Assembly (NCBI RefSeq): GCF_017654505.1
Contig: NC_054543.1
Span: 22,978,339 to 23,042,338 of the forward strand
Direction: 5' to 3'
DNA length: 64,000 nt
From: Polyodon spathula
Taxonomy: Eukaryota; Chordata; Actinopteri; Acipenseriformes; Polyodontidae
The notes under the pieces were generated by a model, which made no database searches, was not told the DNA's origin, and was given only the letters and a program-made list of their open reading frames with translations. Every line of letters starts with the position of its first letter. Positions within the stretch are counted from its first letter, which is position 1. Position numbers and translations under genes: made by a program. This document shows positions 1-10,019 of the stretch, piece by piece.

Positions 1-404
1 TGTGGTATTTATTTAATCAGAGAACAGAACAAGAAGACTCTAAGGCAATCAGTAGCAATAACGCTATTCAAAAGCCATCTGAGAAATCACCACCAAGTCT
101 CACTCAGCATGTAATATAATGTAATGAGGCTGATGCATTTATTATTAAACAGCGCCTTATAAAACTGATGAGTATGTCATTTTTAAACTTAACACAACTG
201 ATACATCTCTCCACTACCCTCCAATTTGAAAACAGCCTCAGAATTTATTGGTAACCTTCTCTTGAAGAACACAAAATGTCATTTCATCTTGAAAAATGTA
301 ACCATAAATGGCAATTTTCAATGTAATGTTTATGGCAAAAAAAAAAAAAAAAAGTACAGAATATATGTTACAATGAAAGTCTTCAGGGACTATTCTTTCT
401 TAGT
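1..404. other. AT-rich stretch without a recognisable gene
   Basis: No coding region or mobile-element domain is recognised here. There is a 17-base poly-A run at 337-353. An open frame at 226-489 has a non-ATG start and a lysine- and phenylalanine-rich product typical of AT-rich noncoding DNA. From about 405 the sequence becomes the distal flank of the inverted duplication. Confidence 0.5.
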
Positions 405-782
405 GGAAAGATACATAATATATTTCTTTCTTTTTTTCATTAAAAATGCCAGTTTGTGTAATTTTTTTTTTTTTAAATTAGAGGTATGACACAAGCCTGT
501 TGTTCGGCACCGCAAAACAACCCTGACCTGTGCTGGTTTTTGTCATAGGTCCAAAACTAACCAGGTACATACAGTGTATTTATACAGCAGTGCTGTTCAC
601 CTTTGCGAACGTCCGTAAAATTGTAACGCTCGTTACTCTACTTTCTTACACTTCTAAGACGAACAGGTGTTAGAACAGTTTAATTTTATTTGCAAACCAT
701 AAAACGACATAATTACATTTGTTTGGTACCCGATAATGTAATATACTTAATAGTACATCTCGTTTGCTTACATCTTATGTTC

Positions 783-931
783 CTCTTTCAATTTGAAAAT
801 AGCCATCAACTAATGGGTATCGCCGTTAGGCGATAGGATTATGCTGAGCTTAATATAAAAGCTGCCTTTAGGCCTCCGTAGCTCAGATGTCAGCGCACCA
901 CGTAGGAAGCTCAGCCTCTTTTGCTTTCAGC
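783..931 (+). repeat. Left terminal repeat region of the DIRS-like element
   Basis: Three blocks (783-819, 843-896, 903-931) recur in inverted orientation at the right end of the same element, and again at 35,890-36,044. Neighbouring positions 819-836 contain a short palindrome, atcgccgttaggcgat. No target-site duplication is evident outside. Confidence 0.75.
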
Positions 932-1404
932 CTTGATCGGGATTAAACGTAACTATACGGTTGTTCTTACATCTCTCTTTATTTAATTAGTTCAGTGTCT
1001 GTACGCTCCGTTGCCCTAATTGTGCACAGGAAGCTGGCGGCTGCCCCTTCCCCAGATTTATTTCACTGAATCTTTAGTTTTAAGTTCGCTGAGCGCGGTT
1101 CGCAAAATCACCAGGCTCAGTTGGTTTTGGCGCCCGCTTTTAGCTCTAATATTCAACGTGCTTGCTGGCATTGCCTCTTAAGCACTCTACTGAGTCGTTA
1201 ACTATGCAAGCTACTTGCTCTTTTCAGCTTGCACACTGTCAAGCCTGTCTCGCTGGTTATTATTTAGAGCAATATTGTTAATTATTGTATTATTTACTTG
1301 TAATTAACTTTTTGTTTTTCTTTCTTTCAGGAAAGAAATATGAGGTGTGTGTGTCTTGGCCCTGGGCCTACTTTAAGCACAGCAACGGTTTTTAATAGAC
1401 CTTA
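932..1404 (+). other. 5' noncoding region of the left DIRS-like element
   Basis: The sequence matches about 35,425-35,890 of the right copy in reverse complement. No open frame is supported. It ends at the CR1 insertion point, where the acctta at 1,399-1,404 is the left copy of the target duplication. Confidence 0.6.
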
Positions 1405-1473
1405 AGAACATAAGAACATAAGAAAGTTTACAAACGAGAGGAGGCCATTCGGCCCATCTTGCTCGTTTGGTTG

Positions 1474-2257
1474 TTAGTAGCTTATTGATCCCAAAATCTC
1501 ATCAAGCAGCTTCTTGAAGGATCCCAGGGTGTCAGCTTCAACAACATTACTGGGGAGTTGATTCCAGACCCTCACAATTCTCTGTGTAAAAAAGTGTCTC
1601 CTATTTTCTGTTCTGAATGCCCCTTTTTCTAAACTCCATTTGTGACCCCTGGTCCTTGTTTCTTTTTTCAGGCTGAAAAAGTCCCTTGGGTCGACACTGT
1701 CAATACCTTTTAGAATTTTGAATGCTTGAATTAGGTCGCCACGTAGTCTTCTTTGTTCAAGACTGAACAGATTCAATTCTTTTAGCCTGTCTGCATATGA
1801 CATGCCTTTTAAGCCCGGAATAATTCTGGTCGCTCTTCTTTGCACTCTTTCTAGAGCAGCAATATCTTTTTTATAGCGAGGTGACCAGAACTGAACACAA
1901 TATTCAAGATGAGGTCTTACTAGTGCATTGTACAGTTTTAACATTACTTCCCTTGATTTAAATTCAACACTTTTCACAATGTATCCGAGCATCTTGTTAG
2001 CCTTTTTTATAGCTTCCCCACATTGTCTAGATGAAGACATTTCTGAGTCAACAAAAACTCCTAGGTCTTTTTCATAGATTCCTTCTCCAATTTCAATATC
2101 TCCCATATGATATTTATAATGTACATTTTTATTTCCTGCATGCAGTACCTTACACTTTTCTCTATTAAATGTCATTTGCCATGTGTCTGCCCAGTTCTGA
2201 ATATTGTCTAGATCATTTTGATTGACCTTTGATGCTACAACAGTGTTTGCCACTCCC
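1474..2257 (-). pseudogene. CR1 ORF2, 3' part: reverse transcriptase thumb and C-terminal region
   Basis: The product continues from the catalytic motif lost to the other fragment. It shows the downstream reverse-transcriptase block (LGVFVDSEM) and the conserved CR1 C-terminus including VRPHLEYCVQFWSP and VWNQLPSNVVEA. About 260 codons are open to the natural stop near 1,474. It is separated from its 5' half by the 7.9 kb Tx1-like insertion and cannot be made as one protein from this copy. Confidence 0.85.
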
Positions 2258-2276
2258 CCTACTTTTGTGTCGTCTG
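2258..2276. repeat. Target-site duplication, 5' copy (Tx1-like element)
   Basis: A 19-bp sequence identical to 10,171-10,189. On the minus strand it encodes the DDTKVG codons of the CR1 reverse transcriptase. Confidence 0.92.
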
Positions 2277-3229
2277 GAGCAGGTCACCGATTAGTGGAGC
2301 TCCTGCTTATCCTTTAGAAAAAGTTTAAAAAACAGTTGTTTACAGTTTTATTTTGGAAACTTTTTGGTTCTATTCATTTATCTAAAGTAGTGGTGCACCT
2401 TTTAGTTAAAGAATTTTAGTTTTTGAACGGTTCTTTTCTTTAAAATAAGTGTTTGTTTGTTTTGGTTTGTTTGTCTCCCTGCACTTGCATTGTAAGTGCA
2501 GGGGGGCGGCCATTTTGGATTTTTTTCCTTTTGGTTGATTTTTATTTTTTTTCCTTCTTTCAATTTTAACTTTGGTTTCTTACTTTTATTTTAGGTGCTT
2601 TTTGATTTTATAATTAAGAGCACCTTATCTCGTTTATTTTAAAATTATTTTTGTTTTAAAAAACTGTTTTTGACTTTGTTTTAAAAATCGTTTTGTTTTA
2701 AAAATCCCCTGCTCTTGCCTTGGGCAGAGTAGGGGAAGGGCAGGCACTTTTGTCTGCCCTGTTTCTTATTTTTATTTTTTAGTTGAAGGTTTTTATTTTT
2801 AAAAAGAAAACCTTTAACTGGATTTATTTATTTTGATTATTTATTATTGTTTTCATTTTATCTCGTTTTATTTTCTTGGGTGGGGAATAAAACAGGATAA
2901 GTTAAAAAAAAAAAATCCTTTCTTTGGTTTTTTTTTTATTTTTCATTTTTGTTTGTGCCCCTGTGCTATTGGAGCGCAGGGGTGCATGTGTGTGTTTTTT
3001 TTTTAAATTTAAAAAAAAAAAAAAAAAATAAAAAAATAAAAATTTGCCCCTGCACTTTTTCTATAAAAAATTTTTTTGAAAAAAAAAAAATAAATAAAAA
3101 AAAAAAAAACTTTAGTCCTTTTTTCCTATTTTGTTTTGCGCACCCCTGCACTATTGGAGTGCAGGGGTGAGTCTGTCTGTTTTGTTTTGTTTTTGTTTAA
3201 ATAAATAAATAAAAACAAAAAAATTAAAA
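2277..3229 (+). promoter_or_regulatory. 5' UTR of the Tx1-like element with repeated GC-rich stem-loops
   Basis: The leader is T-rich with long A/T homopolymers, broken by four short GC-rich stem-loops around 2,477-2,503, 2,706-2,733, 2,958-2,982 and 3,141-3,169. The third and fourth share the same attgg loop. Internal promoter activity is typical of LINE 5' UTRs (family knowledge), but no specific promoter element was identified. Confidence 0.6.
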
Positions 3230-4027
3230 ATGAGCGGGCAAGCTCAGGAAGCCCCGAAAAAGTGGGCAAAGGTGGCTGCAGCGGAAGCTGCAGCACCTTT
3301 TAAAAACATTACCAGGAGGCACGGAGTAAGGTGCCTCCTGAAGGACTCCCTCTCGATTGAGGGCTTTGTCAAGGCCATGGCCAAGGTGGTGGGGCCATCG
3401 GCGATCGTGGCGGCCTCTAAAATGTACGGGAAAGCCGTATTTTTCTTAAAATCGGAGGCCGCCGCGAACACGGCAATCGAGAGGGGTCTCGCGGTGGCGG
3501 GGATTTTTATCCCCGTCGAACCGCTCGCGGGCCTGGGCACTAGGGTCGTCCTTTCAAACGTGCCACCTTTCTTGAAGGACGACCTGCTCAGGCCCCATTT
3601 GCAAGCCTTGGGGGAGATAAAGACATCTATCCACCCCCTCCCCCTAGGCTGCAAAGACCAGCACCTCCGCCACATTTTATCATTCCGCCGCCAGGTGACC
3701 ATTCAGCTGGCGGGTCAGGACGTGGCGGAGGGCAGCTTCGTGGTCCCCTTCGAGGGGACCAATTATGTCATTTTTTACTCATCGGAGGAGGTGCGGTGCT
3801 ACCACTGCAAGGAGCTGGGGCACCAGAAGAAGAGGTGCCCCAAGCTCCAGCAGGGCGCAAAGCCACCCGCGCCCGCACCGCGCCCCTCCGAGTCCACCTC
3901 GCCCCCGGGGCCCTCAAAGAGGCCCGCGGAGGGGGGCAAGACAACACCCGCCCCCCTCCCGGTAACATCAAAGGGGGGAAGGGGGAGGAGGCCCCCGAGG
4001 CGGCCGGACCCTCCGCGCCTACCGTAA
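3230..4027 (+). CDS. Tx1-like ORF1, first frame: N-terminal domain and CCHC zinc knuckle
   Basis: ORF1 proteins of this group bind element RNA. The 265-codon frame begins at an ATG after the leader. It holds the conserved N-terminal domain (VVLSNVPPFLKDDLL near residue 105) and one CCHC knuckle, CYHCKELGHQKKRC, at about residues 190-203. After the knuckle the frame turns Pro/Arg-rich and stops at 4,025-4,027. The typical continuation, WTVVAGRSKKK, is in the -1 frame, reached through a phased A_AAG_GGG heptamer at 3,970-3,976. The short product may be real, or the stop may reflect a one-base indel in the G-run. Confidence 0.78.
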   Translation: MSGQAQEAPKKWAKVAAAEAAAPFKNITRRHGVRCLLKDSLSIEGFVKAMAKVVGPSAIVAASKMYGKAVFFLKSEAAANTAIERGLAVAGIFIPVEPLAGLGTRVVLSNVPPFLKDDLLRPHLQALGEIKTSIHPLPLGCKDQHLRHILSFRRQVTIQLAGQDVAEGSFVVPFEGTNYVIFYSSEEVRCYHCKELGHQKKRCPKLQQGAKPPAPAPRPSESTSPPGPSKRPAEGGKTTPAPLPVTSKGGRGRRPPRRPDPPRLP

Positions 4028-6096
4028 GCGCGCCGGGGGAGAAAGCCGCCGGGTGGACCGTGGTCGCCGGCCGCAGCAAAAAGAAGGCGGCGGCGGCCGG
4101 GTCCGCCGGGGAGGCCAAGCGGGGGGAGACGAAACCCGCCGCCTCGTCGTCTGGCGGCGGGTCAGGGGGCGCTCCTGAAAAGGAGACTCCCTCGCCGGAA
4201 CCCCCTGCGAGGCAGGGCGGCAAAGCCGCCCGTAAAATAAAACATCTCCTCCCCGAGCGGGTGGAAAGAAACACCACCGAAGGCGAGCTCCCCGCTGCCG
4301 CGACGGGGCGGGGGACCTTCTCTGGCGGCATAAGGGGGAAGAGGAAAGCACAAGCCCTCTTCCCCACCTGTGCACATAAGTGCACTAAAACCGGTCTCTT
4401 GGCGAGGGTCCCCGGGGGGACGAAAGAAAGCCCCCCGAAACCCAAACGCCCGCCTCGGCGTCCCCCCTCCACCGGCAACAGGGGCCTCGGCCCTCGTCAT
4501 GTCAAAGAGGGGGAGAAACATCCACCTGCCGAGGCGGTCCGGGGCTCCGCCGAAGAAGCGGAGCCCATGGAGGAAGCCACCGCCGAGAGACCGGAAGAAG
4601 CCCTCGAGGCGGTTCCCCTCCCCGCGCCGCAAGAGACCGCGGACGTCGGCCCCGACTCCATCGTCGAGGGGCCGGCCGCGGCGGGGAGCGCCGAGGGGGC
4701 GAAGGAGGGTTCTCCCGCGGAGCGGCTGCCTCGGGCGCCGTCCTCCTCCGACCGCGACACGGGCCCAGAACCCGGTGTTGCCGAAGAGGGGGCGGCCGAA
4801 CCAACCCCCGAGGCAGAAGCGGGCTCCGCGGAAATGCGGGAGACCCCAGCCGAGGAGCCGGAGGGGGGTGAAGAACCACCCCTCCCGGAGAAAGATCCGC
4901 CCCGGGTCCCTCTCTCTGGCGTGGAGGCGGTCTCGGCCCCCGTGGCCGAGCCGGCTCCCAAGGAGCCCATCCTGGAGACCCCCGCCGAGGGGCCGGAGGG
5001 GGGGGAGGAAACGCCCCTCCCAGAGAAAGACCCGCCTCGTCCTGCCGTCTCCGGCGAGGAGATGGACTCGGGCCCCGAGGCGGAAACGGGCCCCGGGGAG
5101 CCCGCGAAAGAGACCCCCGCCGAGGGGCCGGAGGGGGGCGAGGAAACGCCCCTCCCAGAGAAAGAATTAAAACTGCCTCGGGTGTCCCTCTCTTGCGGGG
5201 ACGAGAGCTCCGGCTCTCGCACCGCCGCGGAGGGGGGCGTTGAAACACCCGCCGAGGCAGAGGCGGGCTCCGAGGAGCCCGCGCTCGTGTCGGCTGCCGG
5301 AGCGCGGAAAGGAGGGGAAGAACCGGAGAGGGCAGAAGACGCCGCCCTCGAGGTAGATCCCCTCCCGGAAGCGCAAAGGAGCCGCGAGACCGGTCCCCGA
5401 CCCACCGCCGAGGGGCCGGTCTCCGTCGCGGTCACCGAGGGGGCGCAGGAGGAGCCCCCGAAAGAGCCGGTGGCCGCGGCCGAGGGCGGGGAAGAACCCG
5501 AGAGGGTAGATCCCCTCCCTCCGAGGGTCGGGGACGGGCCTGAGACCGTGCCTCGGCCCCCGAAAGAGGGACCCAAGCCGTCGGGTTCGGCGGCGTGCGT
5601 CGAGCGCCCGTCTGCGCCCCCTAAATCCAGGGTGCAGACGACGCCCGCGAGGGTCCCTCCGCCGATGTCTCCCGCGCCGTCCCCCGGGGGTGGGACGCCG
5701 GGAGACTCGGTGAAAATCAAAATAAGACGCAACGCGCTCACTCACCAACGTGAGTGCGTTGTGCTTCTTCACCGCGAGGGGGGCGGTGGAGAACCGGAGG
5801 AGAGGGAGGAGGAGTCGAAGTCCGCGTGCGGCGCGGGCTCGGAGGCTCTGTCCGCCTCTTCTCCGAACATCCCTGCGGCGGAGCTCCTGGACTTCTTGGA
5901 GGCCACCACCCACCGCAGGGATAAGGTTCAGCTGGCCCTGGACAAATGGGGGGATTTCGAGAGAGTCCTAAACTCTGTGAGATCCTTCCTCAGGGCCGGC
6001 CACGCCAGCAAGACTTCGGGCACGTGCGTGCACATTCGTGCCCGAAAGCTGCACGACCAGCTGGTGAACTTCGGGAGATCTCAGGGTCTCCCGTGA
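3970..6096 (+). CDS. Tx1-like ORF1, second frame: acidic repeat region and C-terminal domain
   Basis: This frame is open from at least 3,796 but probably translated from about 3,970 by frameshift. It has a basic stretch (WTVVAGRSKKK), then about 500 residues rich in Glu, Pro, Gly and Ala with recurring EGPEGGEETPLPEK units (4,830-5,165 holds three near-identical ones). The conserved-looking C-terminus, LLDFLEATTHRRDKVQLAL through VRSFLRAGH, is as in other Tx1-type ORF1 proteins. The stop at 6,096 lies 29 nt before the ORF2 start. Several antisense ORFs here are composition shadows. Confidence 0.72.
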   Translation, partial: KGGKGEEAPEAAGPSAPTVSAPGEKAAGWTVVAGRSKKKAAAAGSAGEAKRGETKPAASSSGGGSGGAPEKETPSPEPPARQGGKAARKIKHLLPERVERNTTEGELPAAATGRGTFSGGIRGKRKAQALFPTCAHKCTKTGLLARVPGGTKESPPKPKRPPRRPPSTGNRGLGPRHVKEGEKHPPAEAVRGSAEEAEPMEEATAERPEEALEAVPLPAPQETADVGPDSIVEGPAAAGSAEGAKEGSPAERLPRAPSSSDRDTGPEPGVAEEGAAEPTPEAEAGSAEMRETPAEEPEGGEEPPLPEKDPPRVPLSGVEAVSAPVAEPAPKEPILETPAEGPEGGEETPLPEKDPPRPAVSGEEMDSGPEAETGPGEPAKETPAEGPEGGEETPLPEKELKLPRVSLSCGDESSGSRTAAEGGVETPAEAEAGSEEPALVSAAGARKGGEEPERAEDAALEVDPLPEAQRSRETGPRPTAEGPVSVAVTEGAQEEPPKEPVAAAEGGEEPERVDPLPPRVGDGPETVPRPPKEGPKPSGSAACVERPSAPPKSRVQTTPARVPPPMSPAPSPGGGTPGDSVKIKIRRNALTHQRECVVLLHREGGGGEPEEREEESKSACGAGSEALSASSPNIPAAELLDFLEATTHRRDKVQLALDKWGDFERVLNSVRSFLRAGHASKTSGTCVHIRARKLHDQLVNFGRSQGLP
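4830..5165 (+). repeat. Degenerate tandem repeat inside Tx1-like ORF1
   Basis: Three copies of a unit of about 120-130 bp encode ETPAEGPEGGEETPLPEK-type blocks (starting near 4,835, 4,975 and 5,110). Unit lengths keep the reading frame, so the repeat expands the acidic linker without breaking it. Confidence 0.7.
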
Positions 6097-6125
6097 GTGT
6101 CGCCAGCCGCTCCTGACAGAGGACC

Positions 6126-9100
6126 ATGTATGCCATCAGTACCGTCAATGTTAACGGGTGCAAGGACCATTTCCGCAGGGCCCAGGTAATCTCCTACCTG
6201 AAAAAGGGAGGTTACTCTGTGTGCTTCCTGCAGGAAACCCACTTGACACCGCAGGCCGAGGCCAACTGGCTGCTAGAGTGGGGGGGGAGAGTGTCGTTTA
6301 GCCACCTCACCGAGTCATCTTGTGGGGTGGCGACGCTCTTCTCCGGGTCCTTCGTTCCGACGGTACTCGATGTGGTCAACGTCGTGCCGGGCCGTCTCTT
6401 ACACCACCGGATCCGGGACGGGGACGCTACCGTTCACCTCTTGAACGTGTACGCTCCGTCCACGGGTCCGGCGAGGGTTCACTTCTTCCGCCAGATGTCC
6501 GCCCACCTGAACACCATCGGCGCCGACGAGCTCGTGGTCCTCGGGGGGGACTTCAACTGCACCCTCGAGGCCGCGGACCGGGTGGGGCGGGAACCCTACC
6601 CGCTCTCGTCGGCGGCCCTGAGAGAGCTGATCGCTCGGCTCTCTCTGGTGGACATCTGGCGGTGGCAACACCCGGACGCCTCGGCCTTCACCTACACCCG
6701 GGTGAGGGAGGGGCGGGTGTCCCAGTCCCGGATCGACAGGTTCTACGTCTCGCGGAACCACGCTCACTGCGTTCGCTCCTCCGACATCAGGCCGGCGCCG
6801 TTCACGGACCACAACCTGGTGGTCGTGACGGTGGCCGTGGCGCCAGCTAGGCACGCCGCTGCCTACTGGCACTTCAACAACAGCCTGTTGGAGGACGAGC
6901 GCTTTGAGCGGTCTTTCCGGGACTTTTGGACGGTCTGGCACGGCAGGCGATCTCGCTTCCCCACGTGGCGTCAGTGGTGGGACGTGGGGAAAGCGCAGAT
7001 CAAGATCCTCTGTCAGGAGTACACGAGGGGCGCGAGCAGGCGGAGGGACTCGCGGATCGAGCGGCTGGAAAGGGAGCTGCTCGGTCTGGAGAGCCGCCTG
7101 GCTCGCGGGGACCAACTCGAGCAGAGCGCGTACGAGGAGAAGAAGAGCACCCTGCGGGACCTGCGGCTCCAGCGGTCCCGGGGGGCGTTTGTGCGCTCGC
7201 GGGTCCAGTTCCTTCGGGAGATGGACCGCAGCACACACTTCTTCTACGCGTTGGAGAAAAAGAAGGGAGACCGTAAAAACATCACCTGCCTCCTGGCGGA
7301 GGACGGCTCCCTTCTGACGGATCCGGAGAGCGTGAACGAGAGGGCCAGGGCCTTCTACTCTGCCCTCTTCTCTCCGGATCCCGTCGACTCCGACGCGTGC
7401 AGGGTTCTGTGGGACGGGCTTCCCACGGTCAGCGGGGGCGTGCGGGACGAGTTCGAGGGCCACCTGACCCTGGCCGAGCTCACCGACGCCCTCAGTCAGA
7501 TGCCCTACAACAAATCGCCGGGCATCGACGGGCTGACCGTGGAGTTCTACAAGAAGTTTTGGGACTTGCTGGGGCCCGCCTTTGCGCGGGTCCTGGCGGA
7601 AGCCTACGAGACCGGGGAGATGCCCCTTTCGATGAGGCGGGCTGTTATCACGCTCCTGCCCAAGAAAGGGGATCTGCGCAGCCTCAAGAACTGGCGCCCG
7701 GTCTCGCTGCTATGCACGGACTACAAAATCGTGGCCAAGGCCGCCTCCCTGAGGCTCAAGTCCGTGCTGGCAGACGTGATCCACCCCGACCAGTCCTACA
7801 CGGTCCCGAACCGGACGATTTTCGACAACATCTTCCTGGTTCGGGACCTCCTGCACTACTGCAGGAGGACCGGTCGGTCGGTCGCCTTCCTCTCCCTGGA
7901 TCAGGAGAAGGCGTTCGACCGGGTGGATCACGAATATCTCTTCGGAACCCTGCGAGCATTCGGATTCGGGCCGCGCTTCGTGGGCCTGTTCCGGATGCTG
8001 TACGCCTCTGCCGAGTGCTTGATCAAAGTCAACTGGTCCCTGACCGCGCCCCTCGCTTTCAGGAGAGGAGTACGTCAGGGCTGCCCTCTGTCCGGACAAC
8101 TGTACGCGCTGTGCATCGAGCCCTTCCTCTGCCTCCTTCGCGGGAGGCTCACGGGGTTGGCGCTCGGCGCGCCGGACACGAGGGTGGTCCTGTCGGCTTA
8201 CGCCGACGACGTGCTCCTGGTGGCCTCGGATCCGGCCGATCTGGAGAGGATGCGGAGCTGCCAGAGCGTCTACTCTGCCGCGTCCTCTGCCAGGATCAAC
8301 TGGACCAAATGCTCCGGGTTACTGGTGGGTCCCTGGCGGGCGGACTCCCTCCCTGCCGCGCTCCAGCAGTTCCAGTGGAGCGCGGACAGCTTCAAATACC
8401 TGGGAGTCCACCTGAGCCCCGCGGAGGCCTCGGTCGCCGCCAACTGGACGGAGTTGGAGGACAAGGTGGCTGCGCGACTGAGGTCGTGGTCGGGTCTGCT
8501 CAAACTGCTTTCCTTCAGGGGAAGGGCTCTGGTCATTAACCAACTGGTGGCGTCGATGCTTTGGCATCGACTCACCGTCCTGAGCCCGCCCCCTGAGTTT
8601 GTGGCCAGGGTCCAGAGGAAGCTGACGGACTTCTTCTGGGCCGGAAAGCACTGGGTCTCTGCGGCGGTTCTGAGCCTCCCTCTCGCCGAGGGGGGGCAAG
8701 GGTTGGTGTGCATCAGGAGCCAGGTGCACACCTTCCGCCTCCAGACCCTGCAGAGATACCTGTACGCAGACCCGGCCCCGCAGTGGTGCACGCTGGCGTC
8801 CCTCCTTTTGCGCCAGCTGCACGACCTGGGCTACGACCGGCAGCTCTTCTGGATCGACCTGCGGGGAATCCGTCTCCCCGAGCTGCCGGTCTTCTACCAG
8901 GACCTGCTCAGGACCCGGAGCATGTTTTCCGTCGGCCGAGACGCCGTGCCGACCGAGGGCCAAGGACTCCTGCTGGAGCCCCTGCTGCACAACCCCCACC
9001 TAGGTGCGCAGGCGTTGGAGTCCCCCTCGGTGCGGCGCGCGCTGATCTCGGCCAAGGTGACCAGAGTCTGGGATCTCCTGGATCGCGAACGCTCGGCGTG

Positions 9101-10019
9101 GCTGGCGCCCGAGGCGCTCGTCGCCAGGGCGGCTCGGGTGTCCGTCCGGACGGCCGGCCGAGCGATCCGGGAGTGCAAAGCAGCGTTGCACCCAGACTCT
9201 GTCAGGTATCTCGAGGGAGTTCTCAGGACCGGCGAGCCATCTACCCCCACCCCCCCGACCCCCGGCTCTCCGGTCCTGCTGATCGAACCCAAGGCCCGAG
9301 CCCCCCCTCGGCCCCCCCTCGAGAACAACCTGAGCAGGATCTCGCAGTTCTCCTCGACCCCCTTGCCATCGGCGTCGAGGAGGACCCTGTACGCGATGAC
9401 GCTCCACACCCTCCATTTCCCCGCCCTCGTCTCCCGCCGAGACACCGCTTGGCGGGAGACCCTCCGACCGCCGGAGGGCGTCGGTCCCCAGTGGGAGGCC
9501 CTGTACTCCCCGCTGGTCTCCAGGGGAGCTGGGGACCTGGGATGGAGGGTCCTGCACGGAGCGCTCGCGTCAGGAGAGATCCTGCGTCACTTTACCGACT
9601 CGGACGCCGCATGCCCTTTCTGCGGTCAGTCCGAGTCGGTGGCTCATATTTATTTTTTATGCGCCAGGCTGCAGCCGTTCTTCCTGCTGCTGAAGAACCT
9701 CTTGCTGCAGTTCTGGCTGCACTTTTCACCCACCCTCCTCATTTTCGGGCACCCTGTTCGTGGCTCCAGCAAAAAGAGAGACCTCCTCGTCAATCTGCTC
9801 CTGGCTCTTGCTAAACTGGCCATTTACAAGACCAGGAAGCGGAAGATGAGCGGGGAAGGTCTCTTTGACTGCGGGGCCATGTTCAGGGCCCTCCTCCGTT
9901 CCCGGATTCATTTAGAGCACGCCCACGCGGAGTCTGCTGGCGACATGGCATCATTTGTCGACCAGTGGACCCTAGGGGGCGTGCTCTGTACCACCTCCCC
10001 TTTTGTTTTGAACATTTAA
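6126..10019 (+). CDS. Tx1-like ORF2: AP endonuclease, reverse transcriptase, CCHC knuckle
   Basis: ORF2 (1,297 codons, ATG start) nicks target DNA and copies element RNA by target-primed reverse transcription. The N-terminal apurinic-type endonuclease has LQETH (residue 35), GGDFNC (about 139), RIDRFYVS and FTDHNLV (about 226). The reverse transcriptase has NKSPGIDGL, NWRPVSLL, LDQEKAFDRVDH, RRGVRQGCPLS and YADD at residues 692-695. The C-terminal knuckle CPFCGQSESVAHIYFLC starts at about residue 1,162. All catalytic motifs seem intact and no stop or frameshift interrupts the frame, so the copy may be retrotransposition-competent. Confidence 0.93.
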   Translation: MYAISTVNVNGCKDHFRRAQVISYLKKGGYSVCFLQETHLTPQAEANWLLEWGGRVSFSHLTESSCGVATLFSGSFVPTVLDVVNVVPGRLLHHRIRDGDATVHLLNVYAPSTGPARVHFFRQMSAHLNTIGADELVVLGGDFNCTLEAADRVGREPYPLSSAALRELIARLSLVDIWRWQHPDASAFTYTRVREGRVSQSRIDRFYVSRNHAHCVRSSDIRPAPFTDHNLVVVTVAVAPARHAAAYWHFNNSLLEDERFERSFRDFWTVWHGRRSRFPTWRQWWDVGKAQIKILCQEYTRGASRRRDSRIERLERELLGLESRLARGDQLEQSAYEEKKSTLRDLRLQRSRGAFVRSRVQFLREMDRSTHFFYALEKKKGDRKNITCLLAEDGSLLTDPESVNERARAFYSALFSPDPVDSDACRVLWDGLPTVSGGVRDEFEGHLTLAELTDALSQMPYNKSPGIDGLTVEFYKKFWDLLGPAFARVLAEAYETGEMPLSMRRAVITLLPKKGDLRSLKNWRPVSLLCTDYKIVAKAASLRLKSVLADVIHPDQSYTVPNRTIFDNIFLVRDLLHYCRRTGRSVAFLSLDQEKAFDRVDHEYLFGTLRAFGFGPRFVGLFRMLYASAECLIKVNWSLTAPLAFRRGVRQGCPLSGQLYALCIEPFLCLLRGRLTGLALGAPDTRVVLSAYADDVLLVASDPADLERMRSCQSVYSAASSARINWTKCSGLLVGPWRADSLPAALQQFQWSADSFKYLGVHLSPAEASVAANWTELEDKVAARLRSWSGLLKLLSFRGRALVINQLVASMLWHRLTVLSPPPEFVARVQRKLTDFFWAGKHWVSAAVLSLPLAEGGQGLVCIRSQVHTFRLQTLQRYLYADPAPQWCTLASLLLRQLHDLGYDRQLFWIDLRGIRLPELPVFYQDLLRTRSMFSVGRDAVPTEGQGLLLEPLLHNPHLGAQALESPSVRRALISAKVTRVWDLLDRERSAWLAPEALVARAARVSVRTAGRAIRECKAALHPDSVRYLEGVLRTGEPSTPTPPTPGSPVLLIEPKARAPPRPPLENNLSRISQFSSTPLPSASRRTLYAMTLHTLHFPALVSRRDTAWRETLRPPEGVGPQWEALYSPLVSRGAGDLGWRVLHGALASGEILRHFTDSDAACPFCGQSESVAHIYFLCARLQPFFLLLKNLLLQFWLHFSPTLLIFGHPVRGSSKKRDLLVNLLLALAKLAIYKTRKRKMSGEGLFDCGAMFRALLRSRIHLEHAHAESAGDMASFVDQWTLGGVLCTTSPFVLNI

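Noticed and set aside
3244..5913. Long antisense and overlapping ORFs opposite Tx1-like ORF1 (for example 4,497-5,741 minus, 414 codons)
   Set aside because: They are shadows of a GC-rich coding region; products are low-complexity Ser/Gly/Arg/Pro with no motif.
6399..9814. ORFs overlapping Tx1-like ORF2 in other frames (for example 7,397-8,539 and 8,708-9,814 plus; 6,399-7,463 minus)
   Set aside because: All catalytic motifs are in the 6,126 frame; the alternatives have none and reflect GC-rich third positions.
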